Of a DNA stretch of 64,000 nucleotides, positions 46,401 to 52,379 are shown in pieces. The stretch is from Misgurnus anguillicaudatus (taxonomy: Eukaryota; Chordata; Actinopteri; Cypriniformes; Cobitidae): NCBI RefSeq assembly GCF_027580225.2, contig NC_073358.2, forward strand, positions 10,235,501 to 10,299,500. Direction: 5' to 3'. The notes beneath the pieces were generated by a model. It did no database searches. It was given only the letters and a program-made list of their open reading frames with translations, and had not been told where the DNA came from. Made by a program: the position numbers and the translations under genes. Position 1 is the stretch's first letter; each line of letters opens with the position of its first letter.

Positions 46401-47805
46401 CTTCTGTACCGACAAGCAATGGGTGACGAGCCCTCTGCACTCACCGAAACTTGAGGATCACTTATTCGCACCAAGAAAAACTATACCATGTCAAGCAACT
46501 CAGGGCAAAGCTCTTGACAGACCAAAAGTAGACCAGTTGCCCAACAGCCAAAGAGTCAAAGCTAAAGACCCAGCTGTGGCTAATGACATTACATCATCTC
46601 AAACATCTGTTCCTGTGACTGCTGTTGCCAAACTTGGAAACTCCAACGTCCAGAAGGAAAATGAAAGATGTGCAGATGTAAATGTACCTTGTTTGGCACA
46701 GATAACGAAGCTTTCTGAAAACGTTGAGCTCAAAGGTAAAAGTCAACGAGAGAATCCACAGATTAGGGTGTTCAAGACATCCGTAGATCCAAGCAAGACC
46801 ACTGGACTGCAAAATGTAAGCAAAGGAAAACAGAAACACTCTTCTCCCTCTCAGAGATTTCACCGTCAGGCATCACACGAGTCCTGTGTCAAGGAAAGAC
46901 ATAACGAAAACCTTATACCCAGACACAGACCATGCTCCCTAAACCTTGATTTGGGACACAAAGGTGTCAGAGACATTTCAAATTGTCACTACCTAAAACA
47001 AAATGCACGGGAAGCGTTGGACCCACAAGAGCATCCTGGTGGATCATCTCTGGAGTTGGACCTGTTCCTAAGCTGCTCTCAGGCACCCATGCGACGCAAC
47101 TCGGCACCAGTTAGCGTTTCTTCGGTTCGCACTGCGTTCATGATTAAAACCTGTCAGGCCAAAGCTGTGCCTGTTATTCCACCAAAAATTCAGTACAGCC
47201 ACATACCTCATCCCCCACCTTCTGAGCAAAGCCATAAAAGCCCCACCAATAAGAAACCTGTAAAGAGCAAGCTGGGGAAAGCCGGTTCTGCGCCACCTCT
47301 CCAGAAAGTCCGAAATTCCAAAGAGGAGCAGAAGAGTTGTGAGCCACCACGCCAGATGTCCAAGGAGAACGTAAATGAGACTTGGAAACCAACACCCATC
47401 CCAGATCTCCCAGTACTGCGAAGGAAGCGATCTGCTAACGGGGACACGTTTATGGACCGCCCTAGACCCGAACGTTCATCGTTGCTTCAAAGATCGTCCT
47501 TCAGAAACCGTCCGAGGCCTCAAAGCCTTATTCTCTTCAGCCCCCCGTTTCCAATCATAGACTATCATTCGGGAGGAGGAGATGATAAACTGGCCCTGTC
47601 ACCTATTAAAGCCGAAGTCTCACCGTTTGATGTCTACGCAAAGGAACTTGCCGAAAACTTCAGTACTCCTGAGGGGGTGACTATGCGTAACAAAATGACT
47701 TTGCCAAAGAGCGGACAGAGGCTGGAAACCTCGACCAGTTGCTTCTACCAGCCACAGAGGAGGTCCATGATATTTGACAACAGAAGTAACAGGCAAATTG
47801 AGTGA
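20250..47805 (+). CDS. arhgap31: Rho GTPase-activating protein 31 (CdGAP), complete 12-exon coding region
   Basis: Stimulates GTP hydrolysis by Cdc42 and Rac1 at focal adhesions and the leading edge. Exons: 20250-20349, 32211-32313, 32401-32545, 32738-32820, 32894-33001, 33185-33324, 36982-37189, 37379-37503, 38786-38842, 42604-43392, 44112-44269, 45637-47805. All have GT/AG borders and compatible phases; 4185 nt give 1394 residues, against 1444 recalled for human. Order: basic N-terminus (about residues 2-13, a phosphoinositide-binding stretch in the family), RhoGAP domain (about 20-215) with arginine finger R56 in GIYRLSG, then a long disordered Ser/Pro-rich tail. Conserved blocks in the tail include SLEEAQARSL, KSKKWKSIFSLGRS, NISEPFAVSVPLRVSAV and RRNSAPVSVSSVR. 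The start is the first ATG of the frame and matches the family N-terminus MKNK. Neighbours: b4galt4 upstream on the same strand; a small RIIa-motif gene converges from the right. Confidence 0.93.
21219..22171. mobile_element. TTAA-flanked element (AGGTCCTGTTCTT), host of an insertion
   Basis: Left AGGTCCTGTTCTTTCCGCG, right inverse-type GGAAGAACGTGACCTT, with TTAA at 21215-21218 and 22172-22175. Contains the 21599-22030 element. A common teleost non-autonomous family. Confidence 0.7.
21599..22030. mobile_element. TTAA-flanked element (AGGAATGGTCTACT) nested in 21219-22171
   Basis: Ends AGGAATGGTCTACT and AGTAGACTATTCCT, with TTAA at 21595-21598 and 22031-22034. Inverted arms continue through TCAATATTAAAATATGTTAT and its inverse. 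Removing it restores the host sequence across one TTAA. Confidence 0.8.
22422..22694. mobile_element. MITE with CACTCTAAAAA / TTGTAGAGTG ends
   Basis: Begins CACTCTAAAAACAAACGG and ends AATTTTGTAGAGTGT. The interior carries repeated GTGCTATAT and TAGCACTAAAA motifs. Ends resemble the TA-flanked MITE at 36410. Confidence 0.6.
22826..23665. repeat. tRNA-type SINE-like repeat broken by two insertions
   Basis: Left fragment CACAGTGGTTGTCTCACAGC; right fragment TAGACTGCAACCCTTTCCTG, then AGGATAAGTGGGCTTTGAAA and an ATGGATGG tail, as in dispersed fish SINE/LINE tails. Split by a CACTGTAAAAAA MITE (22881 to about 23030) and by the element at 23163-23621. Confidence 0.5.
23163..23621. mobile_element. 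DNA element with perfect 21-bp inverted ends
   Basis: CAGTCCTTCCAGAAAAACGTG and its exact inverse at 23601-23621. Flanked by CCTTGT on both sides (23157-23162, 23622-23627), a 6-bp match. The interior has runs of AATTGCGGG and ATTTGCGG motifs. Non-coding. Confidence 0.8.
24023..24352. mobile_element. CACTGTAAAAA-type MITE
   Basis: Starts ACAATGTAAAAAACATG and ends CACTTTTTACAGTG. The interior is AAGTTGAAAC and CAACTTAAAA motifs in inverted arrangement. Members of the same loose group are at 22881, 44285 and 62514. Confidence 0.55.
25420..25592. repeat. fragment of a GGTACC-repeat element
   Basis: Successive GTACCATTTAGGTA, GAGGTACCAATGTG, GAGGTACTAATATG and GTACCACCCCCAGTGAC motifs, typical of a dispersed fish MITE. 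A second, split copy lies at 36297-36700. Confidence 0.5.
26257..26702. mobile_element. inverted-repeat element with GGCTGTGTTCGAAAACT ends
   Basis: 446 bp. Left GGCTGTGTTCGAAAACTC, right inverse AGTTTTCGGACGCAGCC, and GTT on both sides, compatible with a 3-bp target duplication. The interior has an inverted CTGCCTC/GAGGCAG motif. Non-coding. Confidence 0.65.
26895..28276. mobile_element. TATA-flanked non-autonomous element, copy B with insertion
   Basis: Same ends as copy A (GACCTTTTGCG / CGCAAAAGGTC), with TATA at 26891-26894 and 28277-28280. Longer because a dispersed repeat (27840-28236) interrupts the right part. The flanks (TGTTTTGGTTTCCTAAAGA and TCTAAAAGGACT) also occur, without this insertion, at 6450-6780. 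Confidence 0.75.
27840..28236. repeat. dispersed fish repeat inside copy B
   Basis: Begins AATCAATTTTATTTATATAG, CGCTTTTCACAATAG, AAAGCAGCTTTACATTAAAA, a very common teleost motif. It is absent at the matching place in copy A. A short similar fragment (CAAGTTTATTTGTATAGCAC) lies at 37643. Confidence 0.6.
30156..31112. mobile_element. inverted-repeat element with TATAAAACGG ends
   Basis: Left TATAAAACGGCTCGTTCTGG and right inverse-type GAAGTAACCGTTTTATA. Contains a direct duplication of about 50 bp (AAAATAAACACCACAGTCTT at about 30297 and 30899). Non-coding. Confidence 0.5.
31117..31241. repeat. 125-bp near-perfect hairpin
   Basis: Left arm GCAATAAACCCCTCGAAGCG, then GGGTTACCAGTGCATTTTAT and AACAGCTAAGGGG; the right arm is its inverse with few mismatches, around a loop of about 12 bases (TTTAGGCAACAA). 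It would extrude as a stable cruciform. It adjoins the 30156-31112 element and may be its duplicated end. Confidence 0.85.
31500..31795. mobile_element. TTAA-type element (AGGGGACATATCATG), truncated
   Basis: TTAA at 31496-31499, then AGGGGACATATCATGAAAAT. It carries GTGATGTCAGAAGG and CCCCTTAATCTGCACTATCC as in the 17004-17487 element, in the opposite orientation. The right end is cut by the hAT fragment at 31796. Confidence 0.55.
31796..32042. mobile_element. hAT-type element (CAGTGTTGGGGGTAACG), truncated copy
   Basis: Starts CAGTGTTGGGGGTAACGCAT and contains the inverse GTAATATTGTAATGCATTAC near its end; the terminal bases are lost. Same family as 33614-34566. It ends about 170 bp before arhgap31 exon 2. 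Confidence 0.65.
32211..32313 (+). CDS. arhgap31: arhgap31 exon 2 (arginine finger)
   Basis: Acceptor TTTGTGTAG, donor CTCAG/GTTGGC. Encodes VPQVLKTCAEFIEQHG and GIYRLSGITSNIQRLR. R56 of GIYRLSG is the catalytic arginine finger. It follows an 11.9-kb intron. A second AG seven bases on (TTCCACAG) would break the frame, so the first acceptor was chosen. Confidence 0.93.
32401..32545 (+). CDS. arhgap31: arhgap31 exon 3 (RhoGAP core)
   Basis: Acceptor GTGGATTCAG, donor TTTACA/GTAAGT. Encodes QEFCSELCPDLTKEVYLQD and then GSLCKLYFRELPNPLLTYEL, with the conserved KLYFRELPNPLL helix of RhoGAP domains. Confidence 0.95.
32738..32820 (+). CDS. arhgap31: arhgap31 exon 4
   Basis: Acceptor TGTGCACAG, donor CTCAG/GTACAT. 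Encodes DALSFKEEQEQLRNMKSVIK and ELPAAHLR, a RhoGAP helix region. Confidence 0.9.
32894..33001 (+). CDS. arhgap31: arhgap31 exon 5 (conserved Asn of RhoGAP)
   Basis: Acceptor TTCCATGTAG, donor CTGCG/GTGAGC. Encodes TLEYLTKHLAHLATLCHR and TNMHSRNLALVWAPNLLR. NLALVWAPNLLR is the G-protein contact segment with the conserved asparagine. Confidence 0.94.
33185..33324 (+). CDS. arhgap31: arhgap31 exon 6 (end of RhoGAP domain)
   Basis: Acceptor TTTGTTTCAG, donor GAAG/GTAGAG. Encodes SKEVEVSTCNGDVAFLEVRI and QQSVVEFILNHTDQIFHDV, the last helices of the domain. Confidence 0.92.
33614..34566. mobile_element. hAT-type element, host of a second hAT
   Basis: Left CAGTGTTGGGGGTAACGCAT, right inverse-type CTTTCCTCAGCACTG. 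Flanked by CTGATAAC / CTGATAAA (7 of 8 bases alike), the expected hAT target-duplication length. Non-coding; made of GTAACGCATTAC-type repeats. Confidence 0.8.
34021..34491. mobile_element. hAT MITE nested inside another hAT
   Basis: 471 bp with ends CAGTGGCGGCCGGTGACT and AGTCACGAGCCGCCACTG, typical hAT termini. A perfect 8-bp duplication GCAATTAG lies at 34013-34020 and 34492-34499. Removing it with one duplication copy restores the GCAATTAGTTACTTTTTTGG sequence of the host family, also seen at 31986. Confidence 0.92.
35034..35475. mobile_element. hAT-type MITE (TAGGGGTTGAACGAC)
   Basis: 442 bp with ends TAGGGGTTGAACGAC and GTTGGTTCAACCCTA and a perfect 8-bp duplication ATAGCAAC (35026-35033, 35476-35483). 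Interior arms carry GACTAGTCG-type inverted motifs. Non-coding. arhgap31 intron 6. Confidence 0.9.
36297..36700. repeat. GGTACC-repeat element split by a TA-flanked MITE
   Basis: Left part has GTCACTAGGGTGATAC and TTGGTACCTTATAC; right part has ACCCTTTCTGAAGGGTACTG. Related to 25420-25592. Interrupted by 36410-36640. Confidence 0.5.
36410..36640. mobile_element. palindromic TA-flanked MITE (CACTCTAAAAATGGCTGGGT)
   Basis: 231 bp. Ends CACTCTAAAAATGGCTGGG and its inverse CCAGACATTTTTAGAGTG (one change), between TA (36408-36409) and TA (36641-36642). Dense GGGTTA/TAACCC motifs. A common Tc1/mariner-type teleost MITE. Confidence 0.8.
36982..37189 (+). CDS. arhgap31: arhgap31 exon 7
   Basis: Acceptor TTTTTTATAG, donor AGCAG/GTATAA. 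Encodes MKLMSLEEAQARSLSPNHPA and an ENSLPDPSTAAMYHTVIDLS segment, both recognisable in mammalian ARHGAP31. The 3.7-kb intron before it holds nested hAT elements. Confidence 0.92.
37379..37503 (+). CDS. arhgap31: arhgap31 exon 8 (basic region)
   Basis: Acceptor AAACATTAG, donor GTCAG/GTAGGA. Encodes RKFSGKSKKWKSIFSLGRS and SKGKLSRNGSVFMRG, a conserved basic stretch after the GAP domain. Confidence 0.93.
37806..38321. mobile_element. deleted Tc1-type element (no transposase)
   Basis: Ends CAGTACTATGCAAAAGTCTT and the inverse AGACTTTTGCACAGTACTG, flanked by TA (37804-37805, 38322-38323). 516 bp, interior AT-rich and non-coding. Third Tc1 family in the window. arhgap31 intron 8. Confidence 0.8.
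38786..38842 (+). CDS. arhgap31: arhgap31 exon 9 (57 nt)
   Basis: Acceptor CCCAAACAG; encodes EKPVIRPSKSMDSLCSQPA, matching the RPAKSMDSLCS block of the family. Donor GCAG/GTGGTG at 38843 is inferred from phase. The 51-bp-unit minisatellite begins about 20 bp downstream. Reading past the donor stays open to a stop at 39097-39099. Confidence 0.85.
38865..41440. repeat. arhgap31: 51-bp-unit minisatellite in arhgap31 intron 9
   Basis: About 2.6 kb built from CCTCACTGTCCTGTTACATA, CCTATCTATCCCCTCACTGT and CCAATCATGTA blocks. The regular unit is 51 bp (17 codons), best preserved at 39968-41080; shorter variants drop one block. Because 51 is a multiple of three and the unit has no stop, long open frames run through it (one of 502 codons, repeating MYLTVLLHTYLSPHCPI); these are not genes. 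The degenerate left end starts about 20 bp after the exon 9 donor. Confidence 0.93.
41505..42270. mobile_element. inverted-repeat element (GGACAGTTCGGTATTTTGCA)
   Basis: Left GGACAGTTCGGTATTTTGCA, right inverse-type TAAAATACCGAACTTGTCCT followed by TTAA. The arms also pair further in (CTCTACAATGGGTGCATG vs ATGCAGCCATTGTAGAG). Directly follows the minisatellite. Confidence 0.65.
42604..43392 (+). CDS. arhgap31: arhgap31 exon 10
   Basis: Acceptor TTCATTCAG, donor GAGG/GTATGA. 263 codons of Ser/Pro-rich tail: SNGIFMPALKSRTLG, PEQLKVFKGDD, PRHQRKALNISEPFAVSVPL and a Ser/Asn-rich end. The frame runs on past the donor to 43496 only through a TG/AG microsatellite, so the exon is ended at 43392. Confidence 0.92.
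43409..43468. repeat. compound (TG)n(AG)n microsatellite
   Basis: TGTGTG followed by GAGAGA, beginning about 17 bp after the exon 10 donor of arhgap31. Likely length-variable. Confidence 0.95.
44112..44269 (+). CDS. arhgap31: arhgap31 exon 11
   Basis: Acceptor CTTCATCAG, donor AAACTG/GTATGA. Encodes GTDAEVRELIASVQNFEPRL and a hydrophilic stretch. No clear homology recalled; it is included because both borders and both phases fit. Confidence 0.8.
44285..44534. mobile_element. CACTGTAAAAA-type MITE, arhgap31 intron 11
   Basis: Ends CACTGTAAAAAAATACTT and AAGTATTTTTACAGTG; arms continue as AACTCAGATTTACAAGTCAT and its inverse. It starts 15 bp after the exon 11 donor. Confidence 0.75.
44640..45504. 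mobile_element. long inverted-repeat element, arhgap31 intron 11
   Basis: Left TTAAAGCAATACTCTGGGAA, right inverse-type TCACTGAACTATCGCTTTTA. Arms of about 100 bp share ACTCATCCTCAAGCCA and TTTCAGACGCACACAGTTTG. Non-coding; a distant relative of the GATAGTTCA group by its end. Confidence 0.65.
45637..47805 (+). CDS. arhgap31: arhgap31 exon 12 (large last coding exon)
   Basis: Acceptor TGTTTGACAG, stop TGA at 47803-47805. 722 residues of low-complexity tail. Family blocks visible: DQVEPWEDF and QWVTSPLHSPKLED; RRNSAPVSVSSVRTAFMIK; AVPVIPPKIQYSHIPHPPP (proline-rich, SH3-type); and RPRPQSLILFSPPFPI near the end. The exon starts 90 nt before its first in-frame ATG (45727). Confidence 0.94.
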   Translation, partial: DIEVNSEQSSSGIHQKFTVADGKTNTLNETVKSSFANITGNDDMLNAQAKRRSSLPTNTLSSKELILEQTKDLKVENSGVTLLKPFPERLLSCDGGWNYLDHNVERTDHTSQESQDTMTNSLEFSPFLHLKETDILQDADPWPLGEEELKPDLDRKDDAYRSESSSEVKSDVHTDLFSGSKEMLAMQDISVRGNKEVSHETRKLDLTGRIKGSLERLSTCLNEQHLTLDTLCQDDAGDTWGSHLGGLDQVEPWEDFCTDKQWVTSPLHSPKLEDHLFAPRKTIPCQATQGKALDRPKVDQLPNSQRVKAKDPAVANDITSSQTSVPVTAVAKLGNSNVQKENERCADVNVPCLAQITKLSENVELKGKSQRENPQIRVFKTSVDPSKTTGLQNVSKGKQKHSSPSQRFHRQASHESCVKERHNENLIPRHRPCSLNLDLGHKGVRDISNCHYLKQNAREALDPQEHPGGSSLELDLFLSCSQAPMRRNSAPVSVSSVRTAFMIKTCQAKAVPVIPPKIQYSHIPHPPPSEQSHKSPTNKKPVKSKLGKAGSAPPLQKVRNSKEEQKSCEPPRQMSKENVNETWKPTPIPDLPVLRRKRSANGDTFMDRPRPERSSLLQRSSFRNRPRPQSLILFSPPFPIIDYHSGGGDDKLALSPIKAEVSPFDVYAKELAENFSTPEGVTMRNKMTLPKSGQRLETSTSCFYQPQRRSMIFDNRSNRQIE

Positions 47806-48711
47806 CCATCGAGTGATAACTAAAGAATGTTTAGGGGTTATCATGCATACATAACAGAACACACATGATGCTCGGAAATCAAGGTGCCTTTCCTGATAAA
47901 ACAGAAGTATTGTAAGTATTGAGCTTTGTGTAAAATGCTGCTGCTAAGGATTTATACTAGATATGTATTTCTATGTTACTCTTTGAGAACTAAAACATGC
48001 CTCAGGAGATGCCTAGGAAATTTAGCAGACTCCCGTATGTCAATACCAAATGTATGTCCATACTGTATCCCAACTGAAATGGACCCATTCCTTTCCCAAA
48101 AGCTTTAATGTCTGTTGCTATTTTATCTTGCTTGTTTACAATTGAAAATATAAAATGTCTTTAATCTACATGATTGAATATGACATTGAGCATGACTACC
48201 AACAAGAACATTCAACTATTACAATTGTTTTTGTACAAAAATGGCAACAACCATCATTTATTTATTCTGCAGTGTTTTGTTTTATTGTCATACTTTTTTA
48301 TTTTCAGTATTGTATACAAAACTGTACAAATCGATTTGTACAAATGTTTAAAGTATGGTTTCAAGACGGTTTCAAATAAGACCTGGATATTTCCAACATT
48401 AATTCCTATTCTGCTCTACCTTTTGTTGGTCTGTAATTACAGTTTTAATATTTTCAAATTATGCGGTTAACTAGTTAGAGATTTATAAAGAAAACTATGT
48501 GATGTTGAGATGGCAAAAAATGGGAAATATAATGAATATTTTGTTATATAGAAACTGTAAAGCAGAATAATTTGGGCGATACTTTTTGAATCAGGCAGTG
48601 ATTATGAAAGCTGTCAGTTATTGTAACCAAAAACATTAACATTGTTATCTGCCCTTAATAATCAAATGGGATTTATTGTATGTATATTCCTTCCAAAAAA
48701 TATATAATAAA
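47806..48711 (+). other. arhgap31: arhgap31 3' UTR with poly(A) signal
   Basis: AT-rich and free of recognisable transposons. AATAAA at 48706-48711 is the best polyadenylation signal, giving a UTR of roughly 0.9 kb. Confidence 0.6.
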
Positions 48712-49591
48712 AATACTTTATATGTAACGTGAACCTGTACAATATGTGTTTCAACTGAAAATAGTTTCAAATGCAAAAGTCATTTAAGGACACCAAAGTA
48801 TTTGTTTTCATTAGTCATGGTTTATATTTCTATTTGCATATTTTCCGCAGTTAGTACATATACATTAGAACTTGTTATACATGTTAAACTCATTAAAGCA
48901 GATGGGAACTGTGAATATCAAATAAATGCAAATGTAAACACACAAATCCAGTTGAACAGACAAATGCATTTATTATCAAATTTATACGATTGGCATTGCA
49001 TCTTTGATGATGGTGAATTTTACAGAAACAGAACCGCATTGAATATCCTCATTGCAATGTCCTAATATACTACAGAAGATAGTAAATGCAAGAGCTGTAC
49101 TAATCCCAGAAAAATGTGAGTCGAGAAAAGAATCAAACGTATAGCATCCCTTGAGTTTTCTGTTTTATGAAATTGGAGTGAAATCTTATGCTAAACTGGT
49201 TTTGAAACACCAGATGATCCACCAGAGAGAATGTACGGTAGATAACTACAGAACACACTGTAAGAGGAGCCAACTATAAACAAAGACGTCCTTTACTTAT
49301 GCAGTCAAAATCCATCATGGAAATTTGAGTACAGTGTAAAAGCCAGCTGCTTTTGTGCATGTGGCAAATGTCCAGCGAACTATTTGCCTGAGAAAACCTG
49401 GTATGTATAGACTGCAAAATGTTTTGACTATAGTTCACTTATAGGAAAAAGAAAAGAACACATGCAAATCTTTCCATTGTGATTCTGAAATAATAATAAT
49501 AAAAATCGGTCAGTAATTGCTTATAGAGATTTTTACCTGAAATGTTTACCTATTAAAATATTTTTCTTTGTCAAATACACTCAAAAACTAC
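48712..49591. other. short convergent intergenic spacer
   Basis: AT-rich DNA between two oppositely transcribed 3' ends. No exon or delimited repeat is seen. Confidence 0.4.
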
Positions 49592-49597
49592 TTTATT
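49592..49597 (-). terminator. poly(A) signal AATAAA of the RIIa-motif gene
   Basis: Read on the minus strand, AATAAA lies 204 nt after the TAA stop. It is about 0.9 kb from the arhgap31 poly(A) signal on the other strand, so the two transcripts converge without overlapping. Confidence 0.45.
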
Positions 49598-49800
49598 GAG
49601 ACCATACAGCATGATTTGAAAGCGAATGAGTGTGTGTAATACAATAGAACGTGTCATACAATTGGAAAAAACAAAAATAAATAATTCTACAAAATTCCAA
49701 AAACAGTTGCTTGGAAACAACAATGCTGAATCACTGAATCAATAAGCATAAACACTTTCAGTTTTTCTGCAAGGTCCTTGTTAATTTGTTTTGAAATTCA

Positions 49801-49857
49801 TTATGATTTCAGAAATGTATTACGTGACTCGTCGCGGATTTTAATCTTCATTTGCAC
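49801..49857 (-). CDS. RIIa-motif gene exon 3 and stop
   Basis: Acceptor AACTTTTGCAG; encodes VQMKIKIRDESRNTFLKS and a TAA stop. AATAAA on the minus strand at 49597-49592, about 200 nt downstream, can serve as poly(A) signal. Confidence 0.65.
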   Translation of the reverse strand: MQMKIKIRDESRNTFLKS

Positions 49858-51058
49858 CTGCAAAAGTTTTTAAAGTAAGTTGTGATTAGTGATGTATAAT
49901 AACTTTTCACAAATTGCAACTGTAAATCATAACTATTTCATCGGAGGAGGAAAAAATGCATCCAAATGATGTTTATAAATGCTGAGAACCCCATTCACAC
50001 ATTTAATGGTTTGGTAACACTTTACAATAAGTTTGTGTTTTGTCAACATCAATAAATGCACTAGCTAACATGTACTAACATTGATCAATACCGCATTTAT
50101 TAATCTTAGTTAATGCCAATACAGTTATTCATGTTACTTCATGGTGCATTAACTAATGTTAATAGTTGCAACTTTCAATTTTAAAATGTATACCTAAATG
50201 CTGAAATAAACATGAACTAAGATTAATAAATGCTGTATAAGTATTGTTCATTGTTAGTTCATGTTACCTATTGCATTAATGTTAACAAATACAACCTTGT
50301 AATAAAGTGTTAACAATTGTCATCCCATGATAGTGACTAGAGTAGTATGCAAAATATTAAACATTCTCCTTTTTTTTTACATATCAAACAAGTATAAACG
50401 ACTGGTATATATTGTCAGGTCATGAAGAAACATTTGAATACCACACATTTGTATATAGTCTGGCCGAAAATAATCAAATGAAATCGGCATATAAGAGCAT
50501 AAAACATTAGAATGAAGAATAAAATTAAAAAGGATACCTGTTCTAACATGAACTGGAGAGGATCGTCAGGTCTATTCAATATCAGATTCTCTGTGATCTC
50601 CTAAAAGAGGACAAAGAGAAAAATATTGAGGACAGTTTTTAATGAGAAACAGTTTGATTCTGAATCTCTTCATATTAAACAGGGCTGGAGTTAATAATCA
50701 CATCTGGTCACACTGACTGTTTGTAGACAAAGATTGCTATTATTATTGTTAAGTGATGCGCAACAGTTATGAAACAACGTGTCGTCGTTTAACGTTAACT
50801 GCTTGAGGTAGAAGCTACAAACAAGCAAAGTTTATTGAAGTAGGCTATATCTTTCCTTCGCCATTTTGTGCTGAGCAATTCATCTCTGTCTACCATTTTC
50901 ATCGTAAGTAAGTTAAATATCAATGCTTTGTTTATCCTCACCTGGAAAATCTGAAGAATATTGTTGCTTTCCATATAGCGCACCGAGCGCTCGTACGGTT
51001 CCGTACACACCGGGCTCGGACGAACAGACTCTGTGATAAGCACACCCGAATCTGCCAT
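49801..51058 (-). CDS. small RIIa-like dimerisation/docking protein, TEX55-like (78 aa, 3 exons)
   Basis: Exons on the minus strand: 51058-50942, 50600-50538 and 49857-49801, all phase 0 with GT/AG borders, giving 39+21+18 residues and a TAA stop. The core, NNILQIFQ joined to EITENLILNRPDDPLQFMLE, resembles the RII-alpha/DPY-30 dimerisation-docking helix pair found in A-kinase anchoring and ciliary or sperm fibrous-sheath proteins. Leading residues MADSGVLITESVRPSPVCTE look like a natural N-terminus; in-frame codons upstream begin only with TTG. The nearest family I can suggest is TEX55 (human 3q13.32, close to B4GALT4), but the fish protein is far shorter and the name is tentative. An X-box lies upstream. 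The gene is tail-to-tail with arhgap31. Exon 3 is short but fits in splice site, phase and stop. Confidence 0.75.
50013..50314. mobile_element. worn GGTAACACTTTACAATAAG MITE
   Basis: Left GGTAACACTTTACAATAAG and right TTGTAATAAAGTGTTAAC, with TTAATCTTAGTTAATGCC-type interior as in 16534-16851. Target duplication no longer clear. Lies in intron 2 of the small RIIa-motif gene. Confidence 0.65.
50538..50600 (-). CDS. RIIa-motif gene exon 2
   Basis: Acceptor CTCTTTTAG, donor ACAG/GTATCC; 63 nt encode EITENLILNRPDDPLQFMLE plus Q. The RPDDPLQFM block is the most diagnostic part of the RIIa-like fold. Too short to appear as an open frame by itself. Confidence 0.8.
50942..51058 (-). CDS. RIIa-motif gene exon 1
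   Basis: ATG at 51058-51056. Encodes 39 residues ending in YMESNNILQIFQ; donor CCAG/GTGAGG. It holds the N-terminal part of the docking helix. Confidence 0.8.
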
Positions 51059-51268
51059 CTCATAAAGTTTATGCTGCAACCAACATTAAACTTTACTTTT
51101 GCTTTGCAACATTACTCACATTTTCAGTGTTCACTTTGTGACTTGTGAAATGCGTTACTTTAAAAAAAAACAACAACAAAAGAAAAGTTTAGTACCTTTA
51201 ACCCCTTGAATACAGAAACGGGAGCGCGCGTGTGTGAAATATATCTAAGGCACTTGAAATGTCACCCC

Positions 51269-51283
51269 GTAACCCCTGGCAAC
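51269..51283 (+). promoter_or_regulatory. RFX X-box upstream of the RIIa-motif gene
   Basis: GTAACCCCTGGCAAC fits the X-box consensus GTNRCC-N3-RGYAAC at every position. It lies 211-225 bp upstream of the minus-strand ATG at 51058, a usual place for RFX sites in ciliary gene promoters. A weaker half-match, GTTGCC, is at about 51329. Confidence 0.6.
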
Positions 51284-51699
51284 TGTACACAAAGGACACG
51301 GATGATGTCATAGGCGAGAAGACAGCAGTTGCCCAGGATAGCGCCTGTGATAAAGACTAGTGAGGGGTTTAGTTTTTTATTTATAAACATACAACTATGT
51401 TCGTTTTAAACATTGTCAGCTTTGCAGTAAAAGTTTGCGGTTGTGTGTGTGTTTGGAAAAGTTTTTACCTCAAGAGACCTTCAGTCAGCGTTTACAATTC
51501 GAATGACGAGGGGAGGGAGTGAGAGGGAGGGAGGAGCGAACCGTCGGTTTCTAGGTTGCGAGTCGTCCTTAGCTGACACTTCGGCCTACAAAGGGTGCGC
51601 GCTATGTAGGGCAGACGGTACGCGTGTCCCCCGGTGAACCCCCGGTTAAAACACGCTGTTGTTCGGGTGTGTATCCGGCAGGGGGAACTCATTATCAAG

Positions 51700-52379
51700 A
51701 AAAGTGGGCACCAAACCGGAAAGCTCAGTGATATAGAGATGGATTGTTGTATGTGACGAAATATTTACATGGGCCAAGGTCGAGGCTTAAAATAAATAAT
51801 CAATAAATAGGGAAGAATTAACTGGTTGTTGCCCAAATTAAATTTACTGTAGTAGTATTATTATTGTAAACTAGTTAAATGACTATATTATAGTGTTTTT
51901 GAATCATAGTAAACATAAAGTGCAGGTGCTACTACAGTACAGTTTATAAATTTACTAATATTACAGAATACTTAAGGACACATTAACAAGTATACTAATT
52001 ACTATAATAAACTACAATTTACTATATTCGTTAGTACAGTAAATGTTAATGTATAGCCTATTACAGTATTTTTCCAATAGTCTTTTTGTCAAAACAACAC
52101 CTTATAATGGACGATTTTAGTCACAATTAACACTACACATGTCTGATTACAATATCTAAACATAATATATTATTTGTGTAACCTACGTTTATTTCAGGTC
52201 ATCCCCGTCATCAGACCATCAAACGACACGATTAAAAAAATCGAGGATTATGTTGTTATTGCTAATAATTGTAACGCGATTTGTAAGCGCAAACAGTAAC
52301 AGTAAATAGACGTCAAATTTAGTGGCTGAACTAAAAATCACTTCGTCTCGTGTGCTGATTATTCCTAGTCTAGACTACA
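51700..52379. other. AT-rich spacer, nothing recognised
   Basis: TACTATAGT-like repeats at 51840-52080; no exon or transposon ends. Confidence 0.4.

Noticed and set aside
45727..47805. Intronless 692-codon gene
   Set aside because: The coding frame extends upstream to the acceptor at 45636 and joins exon 11 in phase; it is the last coding exon of arhgap31.
51077..51079. Upstream TTG as start codon of the RIIa-motif gene
   Set aside because: An ATG seven codons downstream gives a natural N-terminus; TTG starts are rare in vertebrates.
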